A stretch of 64,000 nt of DNA from Mycoplasmatota bacterium. GTDB lineage: Bacteria > Bacillota_I > Bacilli_A > Izemoplasmatales > Izemoplasmataceae. Positions 18,212 through 26,269 of this stretch are shown in pieces (the stretch's first letter is position 1; each line of letters begins with the position of its first letter). The notes under the pieces were generated by a model, which did no database searches, had not been told where the DNA came from, and saw nothing but the letters and a program-made list of their open reading frames with translations. The stretch is taken from positions 1-64,000 of the forward strand of contig JAUVDP010000001.1 of the NCBI GenBank assembly GCA_030595255.1, in the 5' to 3' direction. A program made the position numbers and the translations under genes.

Positions 18212-19087
18212 TTATTCGTAGTAATCTCCAAAAGGATCATTTTTATCAAATTTATTTTCATCAATATCAAGAGCATTTTCATCAGTTGAATCTACCGCTT
18301 TACTTATAACTCCACCTTCATACTCAAATCCACTTTCTTTTAATAAACGATTATACATAGATGCTTGAGCAACTGCCATATAAGGTGTTACATAAATTAT
18401 TGCGAGTCCAAAAGTGAATATTACTGCGAAAATCCAAAGTAAGAATGATAATGGGAAGAAGAACAATCTCCACCAGTTTCCTCTTGTTATTAACCATGAT
18501 TTTTTTAATGCTTCTAAGATATTTTCATCAGTATCACCAATAATATATAGAGCAAATGAAAATCTTATAGTAATAATAATTACAAATATTGAATAAACAG
18601 TACTAATAATTAAAGTTGTAGTAGGAGGAGCTCCTATTACATAATTTTCAATATAACTATCTAATACATCGGGATTATTGAGATAAGCTTCACTTGAAAT
18701 AAGAGCAATTAAATCATAGAAGAATATTACATAATCCCAATAGATATATATATAGACACTAAAGACAAGTGATACGAATAATCCCCAACCAAGTGCACTT
18801 ATAATCCCCTTTTTTGTACCTAAGAAGTTTGTAAAAATCTTATCTGACTTAAATCTAGAGATTTTAACCAACATTCTATATGTAATGTAAGAAGATACTG
18901 CGGTAGTATAGGTTGATAGTATTAGCGGAATACTAAAGTGAACAAATTCAAGTATTCCATTAAAGAAGTTAGCAATCATTGAAAATGCTATAGGTAAAAT
19001 CAAACCTACTAAAATAACTTCTCCCATATGTCCTTTCATCGATTGTCTTGCGTCATACTTAATATCTGAATAAGATGCTTTCATCAT
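18212..19087 (-). CDS. DUF975 family membrane protein
   Basis: A 291-residue membrane protein with about five or six hydrophobic helices. The N-terminal DIKYDARQSMKGH segment and the C-terminal NWWRLFFFPLSF region followed by a helix and VTPYMAVAQASMY match the DUF975 pattern. It ends in an acidic cytosolic tail. Function is unknown for this family. The ATG at 19087 has GGAGG 8 bases upstream. It is transcribed toward mglC and away from comEA. Confidence 0.75.
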   Translation of the reverse strand: MMKASYSDIKYDARQSMKGHMGEVILVGLILPIAFSMIANFFNGILEFVHFSIPLILSTYTTAVSSYITYRMLVKISRFKSDKIFTNFLGTKKGIISALGWGLFVSLVFSVYIYIYWDYVIFFYDLIALISSEAYLNNPDVLDSYIENYVIGAPPTTTLIISTVYSIFVIIITIRFSFALYIIGDTDENILEALKKSWLITRGNWWRLFFFPLSFLLWIFAVIFTFGLAIIYVTPYMAVAQASMYNRLLKESGFEYEGGVISKAVDSTDENALDIDENKFDKNDPFGDYYE

Positions 19088-19185
19088 AATAAATTCCTCC
19101 ATACTTTTTTTAATAAAAAAAGAATAATTAATTTATTTTCTATATTTTACTAAATAAATTGATTATCTCTCCTAATCCTCACTAT

Positions 19186-19194
19186 GTAATTATA
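19186..19194 (-). promoter_or_regulatory. Extended -10 promoter of the DUF975 gene
   Basis: On the minus strand TATAAT (plus 19189-19194) is preceded by TGT, giving TGTTATAAT (the TGT lies at plus 19195-19197). No good -35 was found. The implied 5' leader is about 95 bases and AT-rich. Confidence 0.45.
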
Positions 19195-19262
19195 ACATTT
19201 TTCAATTTTTTATAAAAGAATAAATTAAAGATAATAAGTATCATAATATTGAGGTGAAATAT

Positions 19263-19829
19263 ATGAGAGATTTTATTAAAAAGTATTATATTTATTTAGC
19301 AATAACAGTAATTGCTATAACTATTATTTTACTAATTCCCGTAGGAGAAGAAGAACAATCAATTGCATTTGAACCTATCACTACTAAAGATTTATCTGAA
19401 GAACCTGAATATATCTATATAGATATTAAAGGACAGGTACAAAATCCTGGTGTTTACAAGGTTTTAAAAGATTCACGTCTATTTCAGTTGGTTTCACTAG
19501 CTGGAGGAACAACGGGCGATGCAGATACACTCGCAATTAATCTATCACTAAAACTATATGATCAACAAGTGGTGTATATTCCATCATATGAAGATTCTTA
19601 TCCAATTATAATTGATGTAATAGAAGATAACTCGAATGGAATAATTAATATTAACAGTGCTTCGTTAGAACTTTTAGATACATTACCCGGAATTGGACCT
19701 TCAACTGCACAAAGTATCATCGACTATAGAACTGAAATAGGTTTTTTTGAAAGTATTGAGGATATTATGAGTGTGACAGGTATAGGAGAAGCAACATTTA
19801 ATGACATTAAAGATCTTATTACAGTATAG
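19263..19829 (+). CDS. comEA: Competence protein ComEA, DNA receptor
   Basis: A 188-residue membrane-anchored DNA-binding protein of natural transformation. A short cytosolic start and a membrane helix (about 7-25) are followed by an SLBB domain (IDIKGQVQNPGVYKV) and C-terminal helix-hairpin-helix repeats (residues about 126-188, with LPGIGPSTAQ and VTGIGEATF) that bind double-stranded DNA. The ATG at 19263 follows GAGGTGA. comEC overlaps its end. The ComEB-type gene found between them in Bacillus is absent. Confidence 0.92.
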   Translation: MRDFIKKYYIYLAITVIAITIILLIPVGEEEQSIAFEPITTKDLSEEPEYIYIDIKGQVQNPGVYKVLKDSRLFQLVSLAGGTTGDADTLAINLSLKLYDQQVVYIPSYEDSYPIIIDVIEDNSNGIININSASLELLDTLPGIGPSTAQSIIDYRTEIGFFESIEDIMSVTGIGEATFNDIKDLITV

Positions 19830-21900
19830 AAATAGATATCTATACATAGCAATGTCATTAACACTATTAATACTTGTGATTAATAGTGTTTTGTATATAA
19901 TTATCGCAATTCCTTTTCTTTATTATATATATAAGAATCACTCAGATTTAATAAAAATAATTCTTATATTTGTAGGTATATATGTAATGAGTTTATTTGT
20001 TTTTAATAACCTTGAAATTAAAGAAAATGATACATACAATGTCACAGTAATTAAAGATATAAAAACAGATGATTATACATGCTTTTTAGGTAAAATTAAT
20101 CATCAATATATTAAGGTATATTTCGATGAAAATATATTGATAAAGCCAGGAGATAAACTAATTGTAAAAGGGTCGATTGAGATACCTTCTGTAAGCACTA
20201 TTCCAAATACATTTGATTACAATAATTATTTAAAATCACAAAACGTAAAATATACTATTTTTACTGATTACGTAGAAGAAGATGGTTTTTCATTTAGTAT
20301 GTATTTACTTCCTTACTATATTGAAAAGTACATCGATAAATATCAGCCTCTTTCAGGTGGATATGTTAAGACGTTTATATTAGCAGAAAAATCAGGAATA
20401 GATATAGAAATTAAGAACCAAATAAACCAAATAGGAATAAGTCATTTATTTGCAGTAAGTGGACTTCATATTGCTATACTCGTCTTAACTCTCGAGTTCT
20501 TTTTAAAGAAAACTAAACTCTTAGAAAAACAAAAAGAAAACATAATTATGGCTTTGTTACTGTCTTATCTATTAATAACATCATTTTCTCCCTCAGTCAC
20601 AAGGGCATCTATTATGTACGTGTTACTAGTAGTAAATAAAAGGTATAAACTGGAATTCTCTAGTTTAGATATACTATCAATTATATTCGTCTTTCTCCTT
20701 CTTATACGTCCTTATTACTATTTTGATGCGGGATTTTTACTTAGTTTTTTAGTAACTTTTACCATTCTATTCTCTAGTATAATTCTTAATAAAGAATCAA
20801 AATTACATCAACTTTTTCTTATTTCTTTTATTGCGTTTTTAGTAACTATTCCAATAATATTAAAGTTAAATCACCAAATTAATCTGTTATCATTAGTATT
20901 TAATATTATCTTTTTAATGTATGTTACATATGCAATTTTGCCACTTAGTTATATTGCTTTTCTATTACCATTTTTTGATAAATTAAACTATGTATTTATA
21001 AAAATTTTCGAATTCATTTTAGCTCTTTTTTCAAGAATAGATATCTTGATTTTTAAATTCTATTTTCCTAATGATATTACAATTATTATTTACTATATTA
21101 TTGTATTCTTTTTATTAATATCACTAGAAACAAATATTAGAATTAAAGAAAGTTTATTTTCTCTTATATTATTCCTAATTTTAGTTTATATGAGTCCTTA
21201 TTTTGATTTTAAAAAAAGTGTTTCTTTTGTTGATATTTACGGAGATAGTATCTTAATTAAAGATTCTTTTAATAGATGTAATATACTTATTGATACTGGT
21301 GAATATGATGACTACGATTCATTAATAAATTATTTAAAAGGAAAGAATATTAGAAAATTAGATTATCTTATAATTAGCCATTTTCATAGTGATCATTACG
21401 GAGAATCAGAGGATATATTGAATGAGTTTTTAGTAGACACTGTAATATCTAAACATAATGTGCTAGATTACGAAGACAAAACTATCCAATGTGGAACAAT
21501 ATCAATGTTTATCTATCCCTTTTTATATAAAGAACTAAATGAGAATAATAATAGTATTATAATGAGTATTTTTATTAATGATAAGCATTACCTTTTCACA
21601 GGGGATATTGAAAAATCAAGAGAGCTTGATTTTATTAGTGAATACAATTTAGATGTTGATTACTTAAAAGTTCCACATCATGGGAGTATTACCTCGAGTA
21701 ATCAATTATTTTTGGATGTAATAAGGCCAGAAGAAGTATTTATTAATGTATCCGTTAAAAACCTCCATGGACATCCTCACGACGAAGTAATAAAAAGATA
21801 CGAAGAATTAGGAATAATTGTATACAGGACAGATTTGATGGGTACTATTGAAGTGTATTATCTCTTTGGAAAAGAGTATAAAAGAATACACAGCCCTTAA
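19801..21900 (+). CDS. comEC: Competence protein ComEC/Rec2, DNA uptake channel
   Basis: A 699-residue polytopic membrane protein expected to form the channel that carries single-stranded DNA into the cell. It has an N-terminal OB-like extracellular domain, the Competence membrane domain with the FAVSGLHIAIL segment, and a C-terminal metallo-beta-lactamase-like domain with HFHSDHYG at about residue 526. The start is uncertain: ATG 19801 overlaps comEA by 29 bases with GGAG 12 bases upstream, while ATG 19852 would remove 17 residues. Confidence 0.9.
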   Translation: MTLKILLQYRNRYLYIAMSLTLLILVINSVLYIIIAIPFLYYIYKNHSDLIKIILIFVGIYVMSLFVFNNLEIKENDTYNVTVIKDIKTDDYTCFLGKINHQYIKVYFDENILIKPGDKLIVKGSIEIPSVSTIPNTFDYNNYLKSQNVKYTIFTDYVEEDGFSFSMYLLPYYIEKYIDKYQPLSGGYVKTFILAEKSGIDIEIKNQINQIGISHLFAVSGLHIAILVLTLEFFLKKTKLLEKQKENIIMALLLSYLLITSFSPSVTRASIMYVLLVVNKRYKLEFSSLDILSIIFVFLLLIRPYYYFDAGFLLSFLVTFTILFSSIILNKESKLHQLFLISFIAFLVTIPIILKLNHQINLLSLVFNIIFLMYVTYAILPLSYIAFLLPFFDKLNYVFIKIFEFILALFSRIDILIFKFYFPNDITIIIYYIIVFFLLISLETNIRIKESLFSLILFLILVYMSPYFDFKKSVSFVDIYGDSILIKDSFNRCNILIDTGEYDDYDSLINYLKGKNIRKLDYLIISHFHSDHYGESEDILNEFLVDTVISKHNVLDYEDKTIQCGTISMFIYPFLYKELNENNNSIIMSIFINDKHYLFTGDIEKSRELDFISEYNLDVDYLKVPHHGSITSSNQLFLDVIRPEEVFINVSVKNLHGHPHDEVIKRYEELGIIVYRTDLMGTIEVYYLFGKEYKRIHSP

Positions 21901-21907
21901 CAATTTG

Positions 21908-21916
21908 TGATATAAT
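21908..21916 (+). promoter_or_regulatory. Extended -10 promoter for holA
   Basis: TGATATAAT at 21908-21916, 17 bases before the holA ATG, in the short comEC-holA gap; no clear -35. Confidence 0.5.
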
Positions 21917-21933
21917 AAATAAGAGGTGTTTTT

Positions 21934-22899
21934 ATGGAAAAACAAGTTTACTTATTTCACGGTCCAGATACTTTTATAATAAAAAGTAAAACTAATCAAA
22001 TAGTTAATAAATTTAATGTTGATGAATTCAATATTACTGTTTATGATGCAGAAGAGACTAATGTTAAAAATGCGATAAATGATGCACAGACAATCCCTTT
22101 TATGTCTTTAAAAAAGATAATTATTATTAAGAACTGTTATTTCCTTACAAATGAAAAGATAAAAAAAGAGATAAAACATGATTTAGATGCTTTATCTAAG
22201 TACTTAGAAAACCCTGTTGAAGAAACAGTTTTAATTTTAAATGCGCCTTACGCAAAACTTGATGAAAGAAAAGCAATCACTAAAGTTGTTAAGAATAAAG
22301 CAAATGTTATTAAATGTGAACCAATGAAACAAGTTGATTTAGCTAGTTGGATGAGAAGACAACTAGGTAAAAATAATATAAAAATTGAAAGACCTGCTTT
22401 AGAAGAATTTTTAAAAAGAGTAGAACACAATACTGAAGTAGCAGTAACTGAGATGAAAAAACTTATATTATACGCTTCTGATATGGACTATGTAGATTTA
22501 GAAACTATTAAAAGAGTTATTACAAAGAATGTTGAAGACAACGTCTATGAAATTACTAATAATATTCTAGATAATAAACAATCTAAAGCATTAGAAATAT
22601 ATAATGATCTTATTCAACATAGTGAAGATCCTTTAAGAATACTAGGTATTTTAGTTAATAAGTATCGTGAAATACTACATGTTAAGCTATTATTAAAAGA
22701 TAATAAGGATCAATCTGAAATAGCCAAGTATTACCGCTGTAGTAGTGGTAGAGCATATTATATGGTTAAGAATGCTAAAAGTGTAAATATGTCTACAGTT
22801 AAAAAACATCTAAGAAAATTAGAAGAGATAGATTATAAAATTAAAACAGGACAAATTGATAAAAAAATTGGGCTTGAACTATTTATTTTAGGAACATAA
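21934..22899 (+). CDS. holA: DNA polymerase III subunit delta
   Basis: A 321-residue clamp-loader subunit that opens the sliding clamp. The N-terminal VYLFHGPDTFII segment, the degenerate AAA+ core and the C-terminal helical domain with EDPLRILGILVNKYRE fit HolA. Length is slightly below the usual 330-350. Its place after comEC is as in B. subtilis. AGAGGTG precedes the ATG and a strong terminator follows. Confidence 0.9.
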   Translation: MEKQVYLFHGPDTFIIKSKTNQIVNKFNVDEFNITVYDAEETNVKNAINDAQTIPFMSLKKIIIIKNCYFLTNEKIKKEIKHDLDALSKYLENPVEETVLILNAPYAKLDERKAITKVVKNKANVIKCEPMKQVDLASWMRRQLGKNNIKIERPALEEFLKRVEHNTEVAVTEMKKLILYASDMDYVDLETIKRVITKNVEDNVYEITNNILDNKQSKALEIYNDLIQHSEDPLRILGILVNKYREILHVKLLLKDNKDQSEIAKYYRCSSGRAYYMVKNAKSVNMSTVKKHLRKLEEIDYKIKTGQIDKKIGLELFILGT

Positions 22900-22900
22900 T

Positions 22901-22926
22901 AAAAGGAATCCGCTGGATTCCTTTTG
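22901..22926. terminator. Bidirectional terminator between holA and the ABC transporter
   Basis: Perfect 11-bp stem, AAAAGGAATCC and GGATTCCTTTT, with a 3-base loop, between convergent genes. The core stem AAAGGAATCC recurs after oppA at 46342. Confidence 0.9.
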
Positions 22927-22928
22927 TA

Positions 22929-23678
22929 TTATTCAAACCATTTTAGAATTAATTCAGCTAATACACCATTATCAGTTATAGTAACTAATGCTTCATTAAA
23001 TAATTCTACATATTCACTACCTTGTGTAAATGCAATTGCATTTCCATTTAATGAATCAGTTGAATAATCTAATATTACTTTATCAAGTCCAGAATTAGCT
23101 TCAATAATTGATGTAGCTACAATATTTTCAACTACTAATACATCAATTCTTCCTGCGTTAATTTCTTCAATTATTTGTGTGTTTGTAGTTCTTAAGTCAA
23201 CTGTGAAGTTATACATAGTACTTAACTCTTCAAGTAAACTTGCTTGAACAGTTCCTAGTTGTGCTCCTACAACAAGTCCACCTAGATCACTTAATGTAGC
23301 AATTGAATTAGTATCATCGAATAACATATAGTTAGTTAATCCTGATTCACTATTGTAATAAACATTACTGAAATCTACAACTAATGCTCTTTCAGCTGAA
23401 GGACTGATTCCGGCGATAGCTATTTCTGCATTTTCTGATTGAAGTGAAGCAATAATTCCATCAAAATCAACATCTTTCCATTCAATCTCAATCCCAATTT
23501 CAGCTGCTAAAGCTTCCATTAATTCAATATCAAATCCTGTTAAATTTCCACTTGTATCTACCATTTCATATGGTTCATAACCACTTGATGTTAAAACAAC
23601 AACTGTTTCTGTATCTTCACCGCATGCTCCTAAAGTTAATGTTAATCCTAAAGTCATTAATAAAATAAATTTTTTCAT
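22929..23678 (-). CDS. Amino-acid ABC transporter substrate-binding lipoprotein (probable arginine)
   Basis: A 249-residue family 3 solute-binding lipoprotein. Signal peptide with lipobox LGAC (Cys19), then the family pattern with GFDIELMEALA and a conserved Arg in the SPSAERALVVDFS segment that would hold the ligand carboxylate. It is the last gene of a minus-strand permease-ATPase-binding-protein operon whose leader is a T-box with a CGU specifier, so arginine is the likely substrate. Family 3 proteins also bind Gln, His, Lys or cystine, and sequence alone cannot decide. Confidence 0.88.
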   Translation of the reverse strand: MKKFILLMTLGLTLTLGACGEDTETVVVLTSSGYEPYEMVDTSGNLTGFDIELMEALAAEIGIEIEWKDVDFDGIIASLQSENAEIAIAGISPSAERALVVDFSNVYYNSESGLTNYMLFDDTNSIATLSDLGGLVVGAQLGTVQASLLEELSTMYNFTVDLRTTNTQIIEEINAGRIDVLVVENIVATSIIEANSGLDKVILDYSTDSLNGNAIAFTQGSEYVELFNEALVTITDNGVLAELILKWFE

Positions 23679-23696
23679 AATTTTTCTCCTAGTTTT

Positions 23697-24416
23697 TTAT
23701 AGTATTTTTTGTAAAAATTCTTGTGCTCTTTTGGTACTTGGTTGATTAAAGAAAGTAAGAGCATCATTGTGCTCGATTATCTTTCCTTCATCCATATATA
23801 TAATTTCATCAGCTACTTCTTTAGCGAAGCCCATTTCATGTGAAACTATAATGTTAGTAAGTCCTGTATGTGTTAATTTTTTCATTACTTCTAGTACTTC
23901 AGATACCATTTCTGGGTCTAACGCACTTGTTGGTTCATCAAATAGCATTACATCAGGATTCATAGCTAAAGCCCTAGCTATCGCAACACGTTGTTGTTGC
24001 CCACCACTTAATGTATTTGGGTAATTATCTTTTTTATCTAAGATACCAACTCTTTCTAAAAGCTCTAATGCTTTATTGTTTGCTTTTGCAATTGATTCTT
24101 TTTTTACTACTCTTAATGCATATGTTACATTGTTTAATACAGTCATATTTGAGAAGAGATTGAATGATTGGAACACCATTCCAATTCTTTGTCTTATAGC
24201 GTTAATGTTTTTGGAATAATTAATAAGTGTGTCTTCTAATAAAATATCACCACTATCAGGTTTCTCAAGCATATTTATGCACCGTAACAACGTACTCTTT
24301 CCACTACCAGAGCTACCAATAATCACAGTAGTTTTTCCTTTTTTAAAATGATAATTTATATCTTTTAAAACGTGTAAATCTCCAAATGATTTTTCAAGAT
24401 GTTTAACCTTAATCAT
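23697..24416 (-). CDS. Amino-acid ABC transporter ATP-binding protein
   Basis: A 239-residue GlnQ/ArtP-class ATPase. Walker [11 protein letters not shown]-loop, signature LSGGQQQR, Walker [11 protein letters not shown] and the switch His in VSHEMGFA are all present. It energises the importer formed with the adjacent permease. The ATG at 24416 has GAGG 7 bases upstream, and the gene overlaps the permease gene by 8 bases. An in-frame ATG at 24434 is less likely because it would precede that site. Confidence 0.92.
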   Translation of the reverse strand: MIKVKHLEKSFGDLHVLKDINYHFKKGKTTVIIGSSGSGKSTLLRCINMLEKPDSGDILLEDTLINYSKNINAIRQRIGMVFQSFNLFSNMTVLNNVTYALRVVKKESIAKANNKALELLERVGILDKKDNYPNTLSGGQQQRVAIARALAMNPDVMLFDEPTSALDPEMVSEVLEVMKKLTHTGLTNIIVSHEMGFAKEVADEIIYMDEGKIIEHNDALTFFNQPSTKRAQEFLQKIL

Positions 24417-25101
24417 ACTGTAACCTCTTTTCAACTTTTCTTCCTGTAATAGTTAAAACTTTAATTACTAAATAGTAAATTATTCCAACTACAATTAATG
24501 GTTCAAAGTACATATATGTTTGCGATGTAACAATTTGTTGCCTTCTCATTAAATCTTGAAGTCCAATAATCGAAACAATTGATGATTCTTTTACTAATGT
24601 AATAAACTCGTTCATTAATGCTGGGAATGAGTTTTTAAATGCTATAGGTAAGATAATATCTTTATACATATGATATTTACTAACTCCTAAAGCTTCAGCT
24701 GCTTCAATTTCACCTTTGCTTACACTATTTATTCCAGATCTTATAATCTCGGAGATATAAGCTCCTGAATTCAAACTGAATGTAATAATTGCAGCACTAA
24801 ATGCGCTTAATGTAATTGTTATATCTAAATGCATCATATCATTTACTAATGTATCTACTAATTTAGGAATAGCAAAATATATTATTGATAATTGAAGAAG
24901 GATAGGAGTCCCCCGGAAGATATCAATATAGAAATAAGATATTTTACTCAATTGTTTATGCCTTGACATAAGAGTAAGCATAACTCCTATAGCTACACCG
25001 AGTATTGAAGATAGTAATGCAATAAGTAATGTATATCCTAGACCCTTACTTAAATAAGGTATCCAAGGACTAATTGAATCATAATTAAATAAATCTGACA
25101 T
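24409..25101 (-). CDS. Amino-acid ABC transporter permease
   Basis: A 230-residue HisM/GlnP-type permease with about five membrane helices. The coupling-helix motif is visible as [20 protein letters not shown]. It has GGAGG before its ATG and is the first gene of the operon, directly after the T-box terminator, so its expression depends on antitermination. Together with the ATPase and binding protein it forms a complete importer. Confidence 0.92.
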   Translation of the reverse strand: MSDLFNYDSISPWIPYLSKGLGYTLLIALLSSILGVAIGVMLTLMSRHKQLSKISYFYIDIFRGTPILLQLSIIYFAIPKLVDTLVNDMMHLDITITLSAFSAAIITFSLNSGAYISEIIRSGINSVSKGEIEAAEALGVSKYHMYKDIILPIAFKNSFPALMNEFITLVKESSIVSIIGLQDLMRRQQIVTSQTYMYFEPLIVVGIIYYLVIKVLTITGRKVEKRLQYD

Positions 25102-25122
25102 ATATATCCTCCTTTTGGGTAT

Positions 25123-25353
25123 AAAAAAAATCGTCCTTAAAACAAAGGACGATTATTATAATCGCGGTACCACCTTAATTCTTAGCACATAAATAAGCTA
25201 AGCATCTCGAACCTTTAACGCAGGTATACGTAATTATCTCTATAATTTGATAATTAAACTCCGAAGCACGTTCAACAAAATTGTTTTCTACTTTACACCA
25301 ACCAGCAGATCTCTTTGAAACAAGTATTTGTTTACTATTCTTTTTCATCGTTT
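25123..25353 (-). ncRNA. T-box riboswitch leader with CGU (arginine) specifier
   Basis: On the minus strand the leader contains, in order: a kink-turn GATGA (complement of 25345-25349), an AGTA loop-E strand, a distal-loop stretch with GGTTGGTG, the specifier region GAACGTGCTTCG, the T-box core AAGGTGGTACCGCG (25163-25176), and a terminator with arms TCGTCCTT/AAGGACGA (25131-25152) plus a T tract. Alignment by eye with glyQ-type T-boxes, in which GAA is followed by the codon, a purine and CTTCG, puts the specifier at CGT (25268-25270), arginine. The UGGU in the T-box would pair with ACCA of uncharged tRNA. It controls the downstream ABC transporter. Confidence 0.9.
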
Positions 25354-25359
25354 GGAACA

Positions 25360-25388
25360 ATTTAACCATATAAAAGAAGTAGAAGCAA
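25360..25388 (-). promoter_or_regulatory. Promoter of the T-box leader
   Basis: On the minus strand TTGCTT (25383-25388) and TTAAAT (25360-25365) are 17 bases apart, giving a start near 25353 just before stem I. Confidence 0.5.
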
Positions 25389-25423
25389 TAAAAAAGGTAT
25401 GAAAGTGTTTTCATAGATAAAAA

Positions 25424-25453
25424 GTAAAAAAAAGAAAACACAATGTGTTTTCT
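25424..25453 (-). terminator. Terminator of rpsT
   Basis: Arms GAAAACAC (25434-25441) and GTGTTTTC (25445-25452) with a 3-base loop; on the minus strand it is followed by a long T run. Confidence 0.85.
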
Positions 25454-25459
25454 AAGATA

Positions 25460-25720
25460 TTATAATCCGTTTATTAATTTAGCAAGTCTTGATTTTTGCC
25501 TAGCAACATAATTCTTTTGAGAAATTCCTTTGCTGATTGATTTATCTAACTTTTTACTAGCGAATGATAAAGCTATGATTGCATTTTCTTTATCGTTATT
25601 TTCAACTGCTGTTTCTACATCTTTAATTGCACTTTTTAATCCTGATCTAAAAGCTGCATTAGCAAGTCTTCTTTTTTCGTTTTGTAAGTTTCTTTTCATT
25701 TGTCCTTTGATATTAGCCAT
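25460..25720 (-). CDS. rpsT: 30S ribosomal protein bS20
   Basis: An 86-residue basic helical protein with the typical start MANIKGQMKRNLQNEKRR and a Lys/Arg-rich C-terminus. It binds 16S rRNA early in 30S assembly. GGAGGTGA precedes the ATG. In Bacillus rpsT lies next to holA in the opposite orientation; here an amino-acid transporter operon sits between them. Confidence 0.95.
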   Translation of the reverse strand: MANIKGQMKRNLQNEKRRLANAAFRSGLKSAIKDVETAVENNDKENAIIALSFASKKLDKSISKGISQKNYVARQKSRLAKLINGL

Positions 25721-25752
25721 TTATGTCACCTCCGTCTTTCATAAGCGTTAAT

Positions 25753-25781
25753 ATTGTATCAAATAAAAATCTAAAAAGCAA
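25753..25781 (-). promoter_or_regulatory. Promoter of rpsT
   Basis: Minus-strand TTGCTT (25776-25781) and TACAAT (25753-25758), spacer 17 bases, ending about 33 bases before the ATG. Confidence 0.6.
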
Positions 25782-26213
25782 CTATTTATTACTAATAATT
25801 TTATTTAAACTTTTTCTAAACTTTTCATCATCATTTGACACTCTTTTTTTAGGTCCTTTTAAGTTCTTATGTTTCCTAATTTTTTGACTAAAAGCTCTTT
25901 GACTTAAAAGCCCTAAGATGTTGTCCTCAGTGTATATTAGCCCTCTTGGACTAATAGGAAATGTCTTCTTAGCAAGTGCCATACTAGCAAGTCCATAATC
26001 ACCTGTCACTACGATATCATTAGGTAGTGCTCTATTAATTAAAAAGTAGTCTACAGAGTCTGCACCTTTATCAATTATATAAACTTTACTATAACCATCT
26101 TCATAAACATGCGCATTATCAAAAAACATTACTACTTTAATGTCATTTTTTTTTGCTATTTCTACAATAATCTTTTTAACTGGACACGCATCTGCGTCTA
26201 CTAATATTCTCAT
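25782..26213 (-). CDS. UPF0178 (YaiI/YqxD) family protein
   Basis: A 143-residue protein of the UPF0178/DUF188 family. The N-terminal ILVDADACPVK, the GADSVDYFLI segment and VVTGDYGLA are characteristic and suggest a PIN/NYN-like acidic active site, though no activity is established. It has a weak binding site and lies between hppA and rpsT on the same strand; the terminator after hppA separates it from hppA. Confidence 0.9.
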   Translation of the reverse strand: MRILVDADACPVKKIIVEIAKKNDIKVVMFFDNAHVYEDGYSKVYIIDKGADSVDYFLINRALPNDIVVTGDYGLASMALAKKTFPISPRGLIYTEDNILGLLSQRAFSQKIRKHKNLKGPKKRVSNDDEKFRKSLNKIISNK

Positions 26214-26237
26214 TTTATCACCAAAATAATTATAACA

Positions 26238-26264
26238 TAAAAAGAGGACGAAATGTCCTCTTTA
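26238..26264 (-). terminator. Terminator of hppA
   Basis: Perfect 9-bp stem, AAAGAGGAC and GTCCTCTTT, with loop GAAAT and a T-rich tail on the minus strand. Confidence 0.88.
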
Positions 26265-26269
26265 AATTA

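Noticed and set aside
25175-25441. Open frame of 88 codons on the minus strand upstream of the ABC permease
   Set aside because: It lies wholly inside the T-box leader and its promoter/terminator surroundings; no ribosome binding site or family match.
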